A DNA stretch of 64,000 nucleotides from Dryococelus australis (GCA_029891345.1 CM056993.1:272336900-272400899); one strand, 5' to 3'; counted from the first letter of the stretch, positions 10,389-22,039 are shown. Made by a program: numbers and translations. The notes: a model not told the origin generated them from the letters alone.

Positions 10389-10805
10389 GGCTGTTCACAA
10401 TACAGTGAGCACTTTTAAAATCGACCTTAGAAAAAAATCACTGCTCCCATCTGCATATATTTTAACGGGCGCGCTGCGTGACATGCGCCCAGTAACGTTG
10501 GTAACTTTGGAGGGAAAGTAGTTCCATATCTTAACGTCGAATTAAAAGTGTTGGGTACCATTTGTAATAACTTAAATTATTTATTTCCCTTTCTGTTTTT
10601 TTTTTATGCAGGGAAGTGTAAGATTCAGCAGATTCGAAAATATTTACTTTTGTAATAATTTCACAGTTTCACTCGACCGAAACCTGAATAAAGTGATAAG
10701 GTCCATGCCAGTGTTAATTTTACACAAGGTGGAAGAATACACAACTGGTATACAAGTAGATCATAAGCAGGGCTATCAAAAGTGCTCATTTTACTGTGAA
10801 CAGTT
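10389..10805 (+). mobile_element. Tc1/mariner-type MITE, long form (family A)
   Basis: About 417 bp from 'GGCTGTTCACAATACAGTGA' to 'TTTTACTGTGAACAG'. Interior 'GTGACATGCGCCCAG', 'GGGAAAGTAGTTCC' and 'AGCAGGGCTATCAAAAG' match the family. Confidence 0.85.
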
Positions 10806-10810
10806 TATAA

Positions 10811-11168
10811 GGGTAATAGTGCATGAACGCATTATATTTACCCGATTTTCGTCATATGTAAGTAGTTGTTAAGAGGATTTAACCAAATTTTTGGTAAAAG
10901 ACATAAATTATAATTTTGAACACCTTCTTACATTGTTAGATTTTCGCCGATTTTTTTATTTTCGGAGCACTGATGAAAGATAAGAAATAATATATTCCTT
11001 CTTACCTTACGTCAGTGATCCGAGAATCATACAGGCAATGAATGTCTATCAATGTAATAACGTAATTATTATTTACGGAATTTCGTGCCAATAATTTCCC
11101 TGGAAACAACTTGTGACAAAAACTGAGGTAAATACCCGAGTAAATGTGCTGCTATCTTGCACCATTCC
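10811..11168. mobile_element. TIR element family 2 (MITE), copy 2
   Basis: About 358 bp starting 'GGGTAATAGTGCATGAACG' and ending 'CTTGCACCATTCC'. It aligns along its length with 6,800-7,154, with shared 'TGTTAGATTTTCGCC', 'TTTCGGAGCACTGATG' and 'ACTTGTGACAAAA'. It is non-coding and directly abuts the family A element. Confidence 0.6.
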
Positions 11169-11544
11169 GCTCAAGCACCGACCGAAATTTCTCAATTCAA
11201 TTTTTATTTCGTGTTTGCCTCTTTTCAGCTCAATACATACACATGCTTGCAATCTTTCCTTGAAAAACTTTTTGGACACAACATCCCGAGGCGCTGGCTC
11301 AGGCTAGTTTCGAGGCTGGTTAGTAATTTATTGCAGAAAACCTACATTTGCCCAGCTAACGTGAACTAAGCATGGCAGGAGAGTAAAAGAAAAAAAAACC
11401 TCTATAATTGCGTAAGCGGCATTCTCTGGCATGGCAATCGCGTTATGGATTAACGAGTTTCGTGTGATAACACTTGCAGTAGTAAAGCTGCTGACCTAGA
11501 AACAAACAACGCCTCCGTCAACACACGTCATCGATATACAGCAT
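11169..11544. other. No gene recognised
   Basis: Open stretches on both strands lack a nameable domain. Confidence 0.4.
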
Positions 11545-11893
11545 GCTTGTTCACGGTGAACTGAGCACTTGAATGTACATTCTTCCAGCACAGTTATCGT
11601 AGGCCTGATTACTCAATCCATGCGCCGGTCAGTGAAACTGTAAAATTACTGAATAATAAATACTGTATGTTACTAATTTGCGAATTCTAAAATGTATATC
11701 AATTTAGAAAACCACAAAGCAAAATTAATTATCTACCGGACACTTTTAATTCACCAATAAATAATTGAACTACTTTCGTCTCCATCGTTACCAACTTTAC
11801 TTGGCACGTGTCGGTCAGTGTGTCCACTAAAATACATGCAGCGATATTTTTCAAACGTGGATTTCAAAAGTGGTCGACTAATCGTGACCATCC
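11545..11893 (-). mobile_element. Tc1/mariner-type MITE, long form (family A), internally shortened
   Basis: About 350 bp from 'GCTTGTTCACGGTGAACTGA' to 'AATCGTGACCATCC'. Interior 'CTCAATCCATGCGCCGGTCA' and 'TTACCAACTTTACT' match the family in inverted orientation. It is more diverged and shorter than the others. Confidence 0.7.
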
Positions 11894-13134
11894 TATATCG
11901 TCTTTAAGGTTGAACACGGAACCTGACTGTACAATCTGAAGAACTCATAAAAATTTAGTAGACACCATAACAAATTTCAAAAAAGTGTGATTTATGCTGT
12001 GTATGAAATAAGATGGTACGTATTTTACAACATTATAAAATATTTTACTAAAACATACTTTTTAAATGTAAAAGATTAATCGAATTAAGTAGTCTGTATT
12101 TTTAACCGAATTTAAGTGCATTTCCGTTTTGGATGCTTCGGAACGCAGAAATTACAAAAAAATCTTCAAGAAATATCGTCATAATATTTACTGTGATAAT
12201 ATGTACTAAAATCATAGTAATAATGTATCATGTCAATTTTATAATAAACTTTATTTACGTCAATTTCAGCCATAAATGATTGAGACAAATGGACGCACAT
12301 AAATTCAATTATAAAAATTATTTCCTACATTATTATTACATTTTCTTGCACATAATCATAGTAAACATTACGACGATATTCCATAACGAAGATTTTCTTG
12401 AAATTCTACTTTCTAAAGCATCAGAATGGAAATATGCTTAAATTTGGTTAAAAATTCAGACTATATTAATGGATTAATTGTTTGCATTTAAAAAGTTTAT
12501 TTTAGTAAAAATGTTTTATAATGTTGCAAAATATATACATTCTTCTTTAATACACAGCATAAATCGCCCTTTTCTGGCAATTTTTATGGTGTGTGTACTA
12601 CTTTTTTTGATGAGTTCTTCACATTGTACAGTCAGGTTCAGTGCTCCATACGCAGTTAATTTATTTCAACCTCAATGGCTGAGCTACAGTTTATTCTACT
12701 CAGCATGGGAAGCTCAGTACTTTTAGCTTGGCAACTAGACATTTCCGCTACCAGAGTGCACTGGTATCGTATGCCTATCGGATATTTCCGTTTTGCATGT
12801 AAGTAAATGAGACGATTGCAATTTTCCTAAAATAGATATAATTATGTAAAATCTTAATATTTATATGGTGTTACAGCCTACGTTAGAAATTAAGTTTGTT
12901 CTTCACAACCTAATGGAAATAAAACGAAATATATTCACATGTTGTTTAATGTTCCGTTCTAAACTTGATTTAGCAAAACGCTGGCTTACACAATTCATAG
13001 AGTCAGTTATTTTTACGACAGTTTAATATGTAACCACGGGTGTCCTCATTACTTTAGACTAGATTCACTTAAGATAAAGTGAATTGTAAGGCCGGTACAC
13101 ATTACTGAAATTCAACCTCAAGTATTAGTTTATT
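11894..13134. other. AT-rich DNA, nothing recognised
   Basis: More than 1.2 kb of AT-rich sequence without a convincing reading frame, repeat or inverted repeat. Confidence 0.45.
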
Positions 13135-14099
13135 ACAAACTAGCTGTACCCTCTTCCGATTCCTTGGGAATAGATTTATTTTGAAAATTGCAATCGCTCT
13201 AGCCACTCACTTGATATATTTCTATCCACTGAGCCACTGCGGCCCCACTTGATATATTTTTATACACTGAACCGCTGCGGCCTCATTCGGATCACTCTAG
13301 CCAGTGGGTCTTTGTGGCCTCACTTGATATATTTCTATCTACTGAGCCACTGCTTCCCCACTTGGAATCGCTCTAGCCACTGAGCCACTGCGGCCCCACT
13401 TGATATATTTCTATCCACTGAGCCATTGCGGCCCCACTTGAGAGTGCTCTAGCCACTGAGCCACTACGGCCCCACTTGGAATCGCTCAAGCCACTGCGCC
13501 TCTACGGCCCCACTTGATATATTTCTATCCACTGAGCCATTGCGGCCCCACTTGAGAGTGCTCTGACCTCTGAGCCACTACAGCCCCATTAGGGATTACT
13601 CTGGGCCACTACGACCCCACTTGATATATTTCTATCCACTGAGCCATTGCGGCCCCACTTGAGAGTGCTCTAGCCACTGAGCCACTGCTTCCCCACTTGG
13701 GATCGCTCTACCCACTGGTCCGCTGCGGCTCCACTTGAGATTACTCTATCCTCTGGGCCTCTGTGGCCCCACTTGATATTTCTATAGTTATATGGAAGAC
13801 TGTAGCTTTGTAACAATGAAAGAATTGTAACAATCGGCCCTGCAGTTTTGGTAGAGCATGCTTAGAAAACAACAAAATAGCTAATTTTTTCCGGATTTGA
13901 TTCACTAATGCCGTTAAAGCTCAGCTCCTATAAGTACTACAGTAATTTTTAATGCACACAAACCTTCCTCGATAAATGAAGACCATAACAGAAAAAACCG
14001 CATCCAAATCCGTTCAGTGGTTCTCGAGATTAGCGCAGTCATATAGACAGACGCGTGCCAGGGACTTCCTTTTATACTATTACAAATATTGGAGAAAAT
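13135..14099 (+). repeat. Dispersed repeat R1, copy 1 (carries a minisatellite)
   Basis: Starts 'AACTAGCTGTACCCTCTTCC' and ends with 'CGTTCAGTGGTTCTCGAG' followed by 'GACAGACGCG'. A second copy (31,728-32,520) has a closely similar head ('AACTAGCTGTGCCAGGAAC') and an equivalent tail ('GATTCAGCCGTTTCGGAG', then 'GACAGAAAGACGG'). Repeats with such heads and tails are common in insect genomes; I cannot name the class. The middle is occupied by the minisatellite at 13,195-13,790. Confidence 0.5.
13195..13790 (-). repeat. Minisatellite built from tRNA-SINE-like A-box heads
   Basis: About fourteen units of roughly 38-50 bp alternating 'CCACTGAGCCACTGCGGCCC' with either 'CACTTGATATATTTCTAT' or 'CACTTGAGAGTGCTCTAG' (or 'GGAATCGCTCTAG'). 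Read on the minus strand, a unit is 'GGGCCGCAGTGGCTCAGTGG' followed by 'CTAGAGCG', which looks like the 5' head and A-box promoter of tRNA-derived SINEs such as those at 7,190 and 37,590. No B boxes are included. Confidence 0.75.
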
Positions 14100-14697
14100 A
14101 TTCAAGATGGAACAATTAGTATCTGGATAATGTGTTCCGGAGCAAAGATTTGTAAACACCACAGATCGTTACTGTCGCTGTCATCAAATTATCTCATGGA
14201 AATATAATCATGGCTACAACTTAATATGTTGTATATACGTTTTCGCCTTCTTTTCTCGTGATTAACCTGCTGCTGCCGAAGTTTATCGGTCGAATTTAGA
14301 TACATCCTATATATGGTTTTCCAGCATAAATGATTTGCGACGCTAATGAAACTCTATTGTGCTCATTTTTAAATGAAAAAATGACCTTTCCGAGAGAAAG
14401 TGTCCTCGTAACCCTACTCACGAGCTAGCAAGAGGTGTTGAACCAAGTGCAGACGATAAAACATGTCGCAAGCGTTGTCCCCAGATTCCGTTAGTCATTC
14501 AGTGATTCGAAAGTTTCGTATTTGTGTGTCGCACGCCTTACAATTTGTAGTCTAATCTAGGTTGGGGGGGGGGGGGGGAGGGAAAAACAAATTTGGACAG
14601 CCATAATTACATTTTTGACGGGTTCGTTCGAGTGAGGATATTAGAATTGTTGATACTGAATAAAAACACGTAAACATATGATGACAGGTAGTCACTG

Positions 14698-14736
<39 letters not shown>

Positions 14737-16541
14737 ACGAAGCCATGGCAGCCCAAAATTAGTACAGAACACTAAAAATAACCCAGGTTAGCTACTGTTG
14801 TTATTCAAATCAGAAATTATCTTCATGAGGAAGGGGAGATGAGTCGTAATGCAAAAACCATTAATTTTCAATTTCACGTAGTTCTTTATTCAGACCATAT
14901 TCCTTCAGCATAGCGTCAACAGGGGTGACTTTGGCCCATTTTTCGCTCACTTCGTCTTAAAATATACTTGAACAGGCCAGCAGCTATAAGCTATTATTTT
15001 TCGAATATTTTTATTGACTAGACGAGATTCGAACCAATAGTTTAACATCCTATTTTAAAACTATACACATTTTTTAACCTTCAAGACGTACTTCCAAAAA
15101 AGGGGGACAGTCCCAGCTCGACATTGGGTGACTGCCTCGAGGCATGCTGTAACTTGAATAATCGTTTAGAAATACCAGTGAGACAATGCGACCCCATTGT
15201 TTCCTTTGCAAAAATTATTGTATTAGCTATACGTCCATATTTTTTTCTTCAAGCTAGCAAATATACCTCGAGGAATCTACGATCACGAGCTTCTTTCTTT
15301 ATACCATAAGGGAGATAGCGCCTATTGAAGTTTTTTTTTTTTCAAGTGGTGGGACAAAGTCACCTCGTGGTAGATAACGCCGCACTGGTTGAAGGGGGCT
15401 CAGGGTCAATCACGAGGATATGCAGGCTATTTCCGGGCAAACGCCCGAAGACATTTCTGACCACAACTAACCGACGGCGGCTATGAAAAAGAGAATTAAA
15501 CTAGTCTGAAACAAAAAAAAAAAAAAATTTCACGAAAACATTTTTTCGAAGTTCATGATTGAAGTAAAAGCTACTCTTCACAGTTAACTCAGTTTTCGCA
15601 TCTAATTGGTGAATCGAGCATCTTCGTACTGCAGTGTTATCTGACAAAGATAGCTCCGCCCCATTGCCCTTTCCTGTTGAATACAAGAATGAGTTCTGTT
15701 CGTTCTTTCGCTTCTATTCGGGTCGCTCAAGGCACAATGACGCGAAGAAGCTATCAGGAGCAAACTTCCTCAACTCCAAGAGTCAAAAATACAGCATTAC
15801 ACTAAAAGATGGAATCACTTCAGGTTCCTATATCCGTACACACAAAAGAAGACCTTCCTTCCCACTGGCAAAGTTCTAATACTTCGCCTTTCTCTCCCAC
15901 GTAATAATGAATATCCCAGAAGCAAACTCGTTCACTGAAAAGTTTTAACCCTGTCTCACCTTTGCTTTCCTATTTTAGACCTACCGCTCCTCAAGCACTA
16001 CACCTTGAGGCACTTCTATGACGCCTCTCTTTTCCCGTTTGATTCCTGACCAAGGGTCAATGTCGGAATCAAGTGTTACAAATGCTAACTCCCTGCGCTT
16101 GTCATTTGAAATTTGGCTTGAATCAAGCTTTAATCGCATGTTATATGACGAGTTTTCTCAGAGTGGCAAATTCAAGTCAAACAGCGAGTTTACTTACTAC
16201 GGGCTAGTATGTACCAAAGTATAAAATTTAGGTTATAATATTGTGCACAGTTAATGAATATGAAACAAATGCTTCTTAGCTACAACTTCGCCGTGAAATT
16301 TTCTTGCCAAAAGAATGTCGGATCCAGGAAAACAGACATTCCAATTTGGTTGCAGCGAGGGTTCTCCCTTCTGTTATATACCAAAATATACTGGTATGTG
16401 AGACACTATTATAACTCGTTTATAACTCGTGAAAGTAGTGAGGTGTGCTTAAAAATTTTCCCAAATTTCCTTATTTCCAAGATGGGGTAGAACAGATTCA
16501 TATCATAGGACTACGTGTGAGACCGTTTACACCGGACAACA
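14100..16541. other. Long stretch without recognised genes
   Basis: Holds a G run (about 14,562-14,578), a 35-bp A run (about 14,702-14,735) and a short A run near 15,512. Between them are small open stretches (for example 15,634-15,879 + and 16,018-16,224 +) with no nameable motif. A retroposon with an A tail may lie between the G and A runs, but no head is recognisable. Confidence 0.4.
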
Positions 16542-16547
16542 AATGGT
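16542..16547. repeat. Left 6-bp target duplication of Polinton fossil 2
   Basis: AATGGT, matching AACGGT at 30,652-30,657 at five of six bases. Six-base target duplications are the rule for Polintons. Confidence 0.65.
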
Positions 16548-16947
16548 AGACGTATGTGGGTAGATTGAGGACAAGCCATTTTTAGACCCAAATTTCATGT
16601 TTTTTACCCCAAATATCAGGCTTTTTACACCAAATTTCACGCTTTTTTCATCAATGTTCAAACTCTTTGCCCCCTAAAGTTCATGCTCCCCCCCCCCCCC
16701 CGAATTTCATGATTTTTACTCCAAATTTCATGTTTTTTACCTCGAATTTCGCGTTTGAATTTCAACCCACAAAAAATTCAGACACGAATCGAACACGCAA
16801 GATTTAGAACCAAAATCAAGCAAATTTAAGCTAAAAATCAATCTAATTTCTCGATTTTCAAGCAAATTTTCATGTTTTATAGAAAACATTAATTTTGCAG
16901 GCAAGCAATCTAAATCCAGCAAATTCAATCCAAAATCAAGTAAAATT
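16548..16947 (+). repeat. Left terminal inverted repeat of Polinton fossil 2
   Basis: About 400 bp. Begins 'AGACGTATGTGGGTAGATTG' and pairs base for base with 'AGTAGTATATGGGCAGATTG' read inward from 30,651. Inside it, short phrases such as 'CCAAATTTCATG...TTTTTACC' repeat at about 20-25-bp spacing, a small internal tandem array kept in both ends. A C run (about 16,688-16,700) corresponds to the G run in the right repeat. Confidence 0.85.
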
Positions 16948-17006
16948 TGATCAAATAAAGTGAACATATTGAAAAGACAAATGATAATTTAAATTCGAAG
17001 CTCTAC

Positions 17007-17177
17007 TTACTTTTTAAAAATTTCTTCTATATTGTCAAAGTCGTCCCTTATTTCATGAAGTACATATTTGTCGTTAATGTTTTCGGAGAGTGTTAATTGT
17101 AAATTTTGTAGATTTCGATTAAATTTGTAAACTAATTCTCTGAGTTCTTCAGGAAGGCGTAGTTGATTTACAGCCAT
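17007..17177 (-). CDS. Small open reading frame, 56 aa (Polinton fossil 2)
   Basis: An uninterrupted minus-strand frame starting 'MAVNQLRLPEELRELVYKF' and ending 'DDFDNIEEIFKK'. It is acidic and helical, likely a coiled coil, and not recognised as a known family. It lies between the left inverted repeat and the major capsid remains, on the same strand as the latter, so it may have been a small capsid-associated protein. Its short length makes survival by chance possible. Confidence 0.4.
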   Translation of the reverse strand: MAVNQLRLPEELRELVYKFNRNLQNLQLTLSENINDKYVLHEIRDDFDNIEEIFKK

Positions 17178-17379
17178 CTTTAAAAAGATTTGTCATACTG
17201 CAAGGTAACACAAGCACTTTTATGTATAAAAGAAAAAAATATTAAGAGAAAGAAAAAAGCTCAATCAGTTTTAACAAAAAGATTTTTTATTCGACCAAAC
17301 AACTTAACAATACATATAAAAATTGTATTAAAATATCGAAACAGTTTCTTGTTTCTGTAAAATCGTTTACAGCCTCCAT

Positions 17380-18870
17380 GTAATAAAATTAGACATTTAT
17401 ATTTCTTCACTAATCCGATCTTTCAAATAATCATACGTTAGATTTCTTTTACTAACTAAAACAGCATTACAAACTATACGTGCTTTTTCAACCTTTTTAT
17501 TAAAATCAACACTAATGTTTACCTTTGTTTTTTCTTTAACAACAGTTGTGTTTCTGTTTAAACAATTAATAACATAGAATGGTCTTCACCCAAAAAATTA
17601 ATAATAATTGACATAGGCCGTTCACCGTAAAGTGAGCACTTTTTAAGGCCCTTTCAAAATTTTCTATTAAGCCAATTTTTATATTTAAGCCATTTTTAAA
17701 TATAAGTATTGTCACATGACTAATAAATACAGTGTATACTTTCACCACTCTCAAAATGTAATGCCCGAGGCTGCAATAAAACATTTATTAGTGGTTCACA
17801 CCTGTTGGGAGGGCCTTAAAAAGTGCTCACTTTATCGTGAACAGCCTATACTGCCTTTGAAGTTTACAGTTGGTTTATAATAAAGTTCATTATTTCTACA
17901 TATAGTATATAGTTTTGTTTTTGAATTTCTAAAGTCACTATAAGCAAGGCACATTTTATCACAAAGACCTTTTTCAAAATCTAGATTACAATTTTCTTTT
18001 GGAAAAATTTCATTCCTACCATTTTTAACACAAATATTTTTTCACATTACAGTGGTCAAACATAGACGCGTGGACATCCTGTTCAGCATGATTTTTTCTA
18101 TTATTTTTTAAGCCTACAATTACAAAATCGAGTATGTCAAACTGTGAATTATTAAACTGAAATTTTATACCAAAGTTAAAAACAGTCGAAACAGGAACTC
18201 CTTTTTATAAAAATTGCCAATAATCAAAACTAATAGGAATTTTAGGGTGTTTGTATACTTTTTCTTTAATTGCAATTGGTGTCTTAGATTCATATTTAGG
18301 AATAGGCCACATAATTTCCAATTTTCCAATTTAAATCTTACCCGGATCATCATAGCTTTTCTGAACCGTTCCATCTGCATTACTTGTTTCATAAACAAAT
18401 AAACAGTTGTTATCAGATGAATTTCTAAAAAAAAAAAAAAGTATTTTTATAACCGCCTTTCCGATAAATTTAAATGCTGTCATGAATAAAACCAAACAAA
18501 TATCTCAGTGGATGCGTTATTTAATTTGTTTTATGACTATGGACAGAGTTTACTCGATATTTATTATCAACACCAGAAAATTCTAAATTATTTTGTTCAT
18601 CTGGGGATCTTAATACAGCATTCATTATTGTTGATGTTATACCTGGATTATCAACAGCTTCAATAATATTTCCATGTTTTGAAATTTCTACTCTAGAAAA
18701 CTGAAAAGGAAAAAATTTCGAACAAACATCGACATTATCTTCTTTTACATATTTTACCGCATCTCCAACCTTATCTTTCTTTTGTAATTTATATTGCTAA
18801 TAAACATAAGCAGCATTTGAAAAAGAAAGCGTATCACATATGGAAAATATCAAATTCGATTCTATTATTG
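17380..18870 (-). pseudogene. Major capsid protein remnant (Polinton fossil 2)
   Basis: Minus-strand remains of the double-jelly-roll major capsid protein. Phrases equivalent to the better-preserved copy at 62,974-64,000 appear in the same order, including the middle segment read at about 18,165-18,398 (Leu-Glu-Ile, Trp-Pro-Ile, then 'YKHPKIPISF'-like wording). Towards the C-terminal side comes 'DFVIVG', then the 'MFDHCNVK'-like phrase near 18,050. In virions this protein forms the hexon-like capsomers. It is broken, with many breaks, and split by the MITE at 17,616-17,846. Confidence 0.6.
17616..17846. mobile_element. Tc1/mariner-type MITE, short form (family B), inside Polinton fossil 2
   Basis: 231 bp from 'GGCCGTTCACCGTAAAGTGA' to 'ACTTTATCGTGAACAGCC', with TA on both sides. 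It interrupts the capsid gene of the older Polinton, so it inserted later. Its ends keep near-perfect pairing. Confidence 0.9.
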
Positions 18871-19009
18871 TAAACATTGAAATTCCCCCTAGTTTGATCA
18901 CTTGGGGGAAAAAGTTTGTCTATCGAAACTCTCAATACTTTTATAATACATTTAAAAGAAAAAAAATATGTATACATGAAAGATTCGAATAGCATTTCTC
19001 GAGTTAAAT

Positions 19010-19870
19010 CACTCATCGAGAGATACAAAAATTATAAAAAACACCATGAAGTATAATATGAAAAAAATAAGAACGATCTACCTTTAATTGATGGGTAAAA
19101 AGTAGAACAAGTAAGTGAAGAAAATAAAAATTTAATAACAACATTAGTTCCTGTAGCAGCAAAAAATAAAGATTATCCACCAACACCATAAGAAACATAA
19201 TTTGAGACAGAATTATTTTCAGAACAAAAATCTCCTAGTTTGGAAGAGCGAATGGGAATCGTACCACTGAGAAATTTACCACATACAGCGTCTACTATAA
19301 ATCTAGGAACAGAAATCTCTAAAAGAATTAATGTTATTAACGAAAAACTTGGTTTACGTGGAGTTAATCAAAATTTTTACATTGGTGATACAAAAGTAAC
19401 GATAAATGATGTTACACTATTTGTTAATGATAAAGAATATAAATTGACACCAGGGCTTTGTACTTTGCTAACTGAAAATACACAAGAGCCCCTTGAGAAT
19501 AAATTTCATGATGAGGATTACGGAAATTATACAGAAATTGTTAAAACAACTAATGCTGCATTCCAACAATACAAAATACGAAAATATAATTGGACCAATT
19601 TATCATAATCATATAAAAGATTCACATTCAAAAAACAGCACCAAACACACCAGAAAAAAAGATTTCTCCAAGAACTCCTAGATCTGGAGAAGGTATAAAA
19701 AAATTCAATAATTTACCAAGAGAATATGTCTGGATGGATTATGTTAGAAACTTAATCAATAGATTGTAAATTATTCATGGCGAAGAAAATGATAGTGATA
19801 ACAATTATTACAATTAAAAAGGAGGAATATTGAATATGTTGAACAGTAAATTTACTGATTTTGTTGTTTA
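19010..19870 (+). pseudogene. DUF8207-like Polinton protein remnant (fossil 2)
   Basis: The best stretch, 19,240-19,608, contains 'GDTKVTINDVTLFVNDKEYK' and 'TPGLCTLLTEN'. It corresponds to 'GDDEVTFINDKFTVNGLTYT' and a following Leu-Leu phrase in fossil 3 (60,894-61,502). Further on, near 19,720-19,860, wording like 'REYVWMD', 'EEN' and 'NMLNSKF' again matches fossil 3. This family (called DUF8207 from memory) sits next to the PLA2-like gene in many Polintons, and its role is unknown. It is broken. Confidence 0.6.
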
Positions 19871-20300
19871 TAACCCAAAAGGAATACCTTATCTTATAAG
19901 AGTTTTAAATGTAATTCCTCACTCATTTTGGAATTCTGAACACCATTGCAAAAGCATTATAAACTGGCCATTAAATAATTTAAAATTGGCCGAAATGCAT
20001 TTGCCTGGTTATAATTATTGTGGACCATTTACAAAATTAAACGAAAGACTAGAAAGAGGAGGCACATGAATAAATAAGTTAGATGAAACATGCAAATATC
20101 ACGATATTGCTTATAGAGACCACAAATATTTAGAATATAGACATGAAGCTGATAAAATTTTACAAAAGGAAGCAAAAGAAAATATGTTAGATAGAAACAC
20201 TCCAATTGGAGAAAAAATTGCTCCTGCTGCTGTTGCCTCAACTATGTTTACAAAAAGAAAATTAGGTTGGGAATTAAAATGTTTTATTGATTATATATAA
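19871..20300 (+). pseudogene. Phospholipase-A2-like protein remnant (Polinton fossil 2)
   Basis: Shows 'MHLPGYNYCGPFTKLNERLE', the glycine-rich calcium-loop region. Then comes 'CKYHDIAYRDHK', the His-Asp catalytic helix of the parvovirus-VP1-type phospholipase A2 fold. The C-terminus 'TKRKLGWELK' matches 'IKRKLGWGFK' of fossil 3. In parvoviruses this domain breaches the endosome during entry; in Polintons the same job is inferred. It follows the DUF8207-like remains and precedes the pX-like remains in both fossils. It is broken. Confidence 0.7.
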
Positions 20301-20307
20301 CTTATAA

Positions 20308-20617
20308 ATGAAGATAAAAAGCTTAACTTTCGATATACCCATTGATCAATTAAGAGATTTGGGCATAGATAAAGTTTTAACAAAAGATCAACTTGAGAAA
20401 AAAAAATTAAAAATTAAAAGAAGGCTAAGCTTTCTTATTGACTTTGGAACTTCCAATACTAAAAAAAATACCAAAAGGAAAAATAGGAATTGGTTTACAC
20501 CATGGAGGATTTTTACAAATTTTATTTGCAGCTTTAGGTGCACTTGGAGCTTTAGATGAAGCAGCTACTGCAATTTATAATTCTGTTGAATGGACTAGAA
20601 AAATAAATAAGAATTAG
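20308..20617 (+). pseudogene. pX-like core/minor capsid protein remnant (Polinton fossil 2)
   Basis: The N-terminal stretch has 'LTKDQLEKKKLKIKRRL'. A little further on the characteristic 'GLHHGGFLQILFAALGALGA' segment (about 20,490-20,560) matches 'GLTVHKGGFLPLIFAALG' of fossil 3. It is a short basic protein with a hydrophobic Gly/Ala segment, likened in adintoviruses to adenovirus pX. It is broken. Confidence 0.6.
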
Positions 20618-20739
20618 AAGAACAACAAAGACACAATTTGGCAATGGAAAATAAATTAGGAAGTGGCATAGTTGCTAAAAAAGTACAAGGCCAAAATTTT
20701 TTTTGTATTACCACTATCTAATATCGATATTGAAAAATA

Positions 20740-21060
20740 TGTAAAAATATGAAATATAAAAAATTTCAGAAATGTTTATGATTGACGAATTACCAACAAA
20801 AATATGCTCAAAATAAAGTGTGCTGTGGTTAATTTCGACATTTCAACAAATCCTGGTACTCATTGGGTTTGCTATTTTAAAAGAAACAACGATGTTTACT
20901 ATTTCGATTCACTTGGAGGCAATACTCCAAATAATTTAACTAATTATTTAAAAAAACAGAAATGTTTATTACAATGATGATCGAATTCAGAATTTTGATT
21001 CAGTTATTTGTAGACATCTTTTTTAATCGATTACATCTTTTTCCGAGAGAATTTAAGTTT
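20740..21060 (+). pseudogene. Adenain-like cysteine protease remnant (Polinton fossil 2)
   Basis: Contains 'NPGTHWVCYF', with the His-Trp of the catalytic site, and 'YYFDSLGGNTP', the Asp-Ser-(Phe/Leu)-Gly-Gly strand typical of adenovirus-type maturation proteases. The matching piece in fossil 3 lies at 59,890-60,050. In virions it cleaves capsid precursors. It is broken. Confidence 0.65.
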
Positions 21061-21085
21061 AATGATATCATTTACATGTTATTAA

Positions 21086-21846
21086 ATGGCAGCTATATTT
21101 GGGAAACCATTAATCAAATCTTTAAATAAAATTTTTGACACAAGTGCTTATGCTTTAAAAAAAGCTGTAGATTCAAAATATAAAACTATTACATCTGATA
21201 ACACTTTAAAAACATATGTAGATTCACAATGCAATTCTGGTGTTTATGATTTACAGAGTAAACTAAGCACATGCTTTGATTAGACAAAATTTTATGTTTC
21301 TTTTTTAGGGCATAGAATTGTTAGTAGAGATGATCCTAGAGACGATAAAGATGCAGTCAATAAAAGATTTTTTAATAAACAAATAGCTGATTATGCTTCA
21401 AAAGCAGATATAAATGTACAATTCAGTAATACTATTGCTGAGTATTTAAAACGAATAAATAATGCGAATCAGGCTCTAAAAAAGGAAGGAGATTCGAAAT
21501 ATAAAAATATAGTTTCTTATTATGCATTAAAAACCACGTCGATTCAAAATACAATACTAGTGTTTCTGATTTAAAAACATATGCAAATTGAAAATACGAT
21601 ATCATTGTTTCTGCTTTACAAGATCAACTTAGTAAAGTGTTTGTTTATACAACAGACTATGTTTCTATTCAAAATCGTAGAATTAATAATATAGCTGAGC
21701 CTGTAGATGGAAAAGATGCTGCATATAAGAGATATTTCGTTAAAGAAATAGCTGATAAATTGCAAAATTTAGATGAATCAGTTTTGAGTTATTGTAATAC
21801 ACTCGTTAACTTGAAAGTTGAAGAAAAATCTCATATATTTTATTGA
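21086..21846 (+). pseudogene. Fibre/spike-like repeated protein remnant (Polinton fossil 2)
   Basis: Starts 'MAAIFGKPLIKSLNKIFD'. At about 21,340-21,390 it reads 'DDKDAVNKRFFNKQIADY', and at about 21,700-21,760 'DGKDAAYKRYFVKEIADKL', the second preceded by 'RRINNIAEP'. The pattern Arg-Ile-x-Asn-(Ile/Val)-x-x-Pro ... Asp-Ala-x-x-Lys-(Arg/Lys)-Tyr is a hallmark of phage and large-virus tail-fibre and adhesin repeats. Between these, 'DSKYK.I' phrases recur at about 21,165 and 21,495, so the protein was internally repetitive. No counterpart is seen in fossil 3. It is broken. The fibre role is inferred from the repeat motif only. Confidence 0.5.
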
Positions 21847-22039
21847 CCCACAAAGTGGAATAAAAAACCGATAATTTTCACTTAGATAATCTATTTTTCT
21901 TTTTTTTTTTTGTGCATTATAATGTTTATAGAATAATGTCACATTATTTATCTGACGATACTCTAACTGTTATTAAGGATTCCAAAAAAAATGATTATAG
22001 TATACCATTTGATGTTAAAATAGGTGATAAATGGATTTT

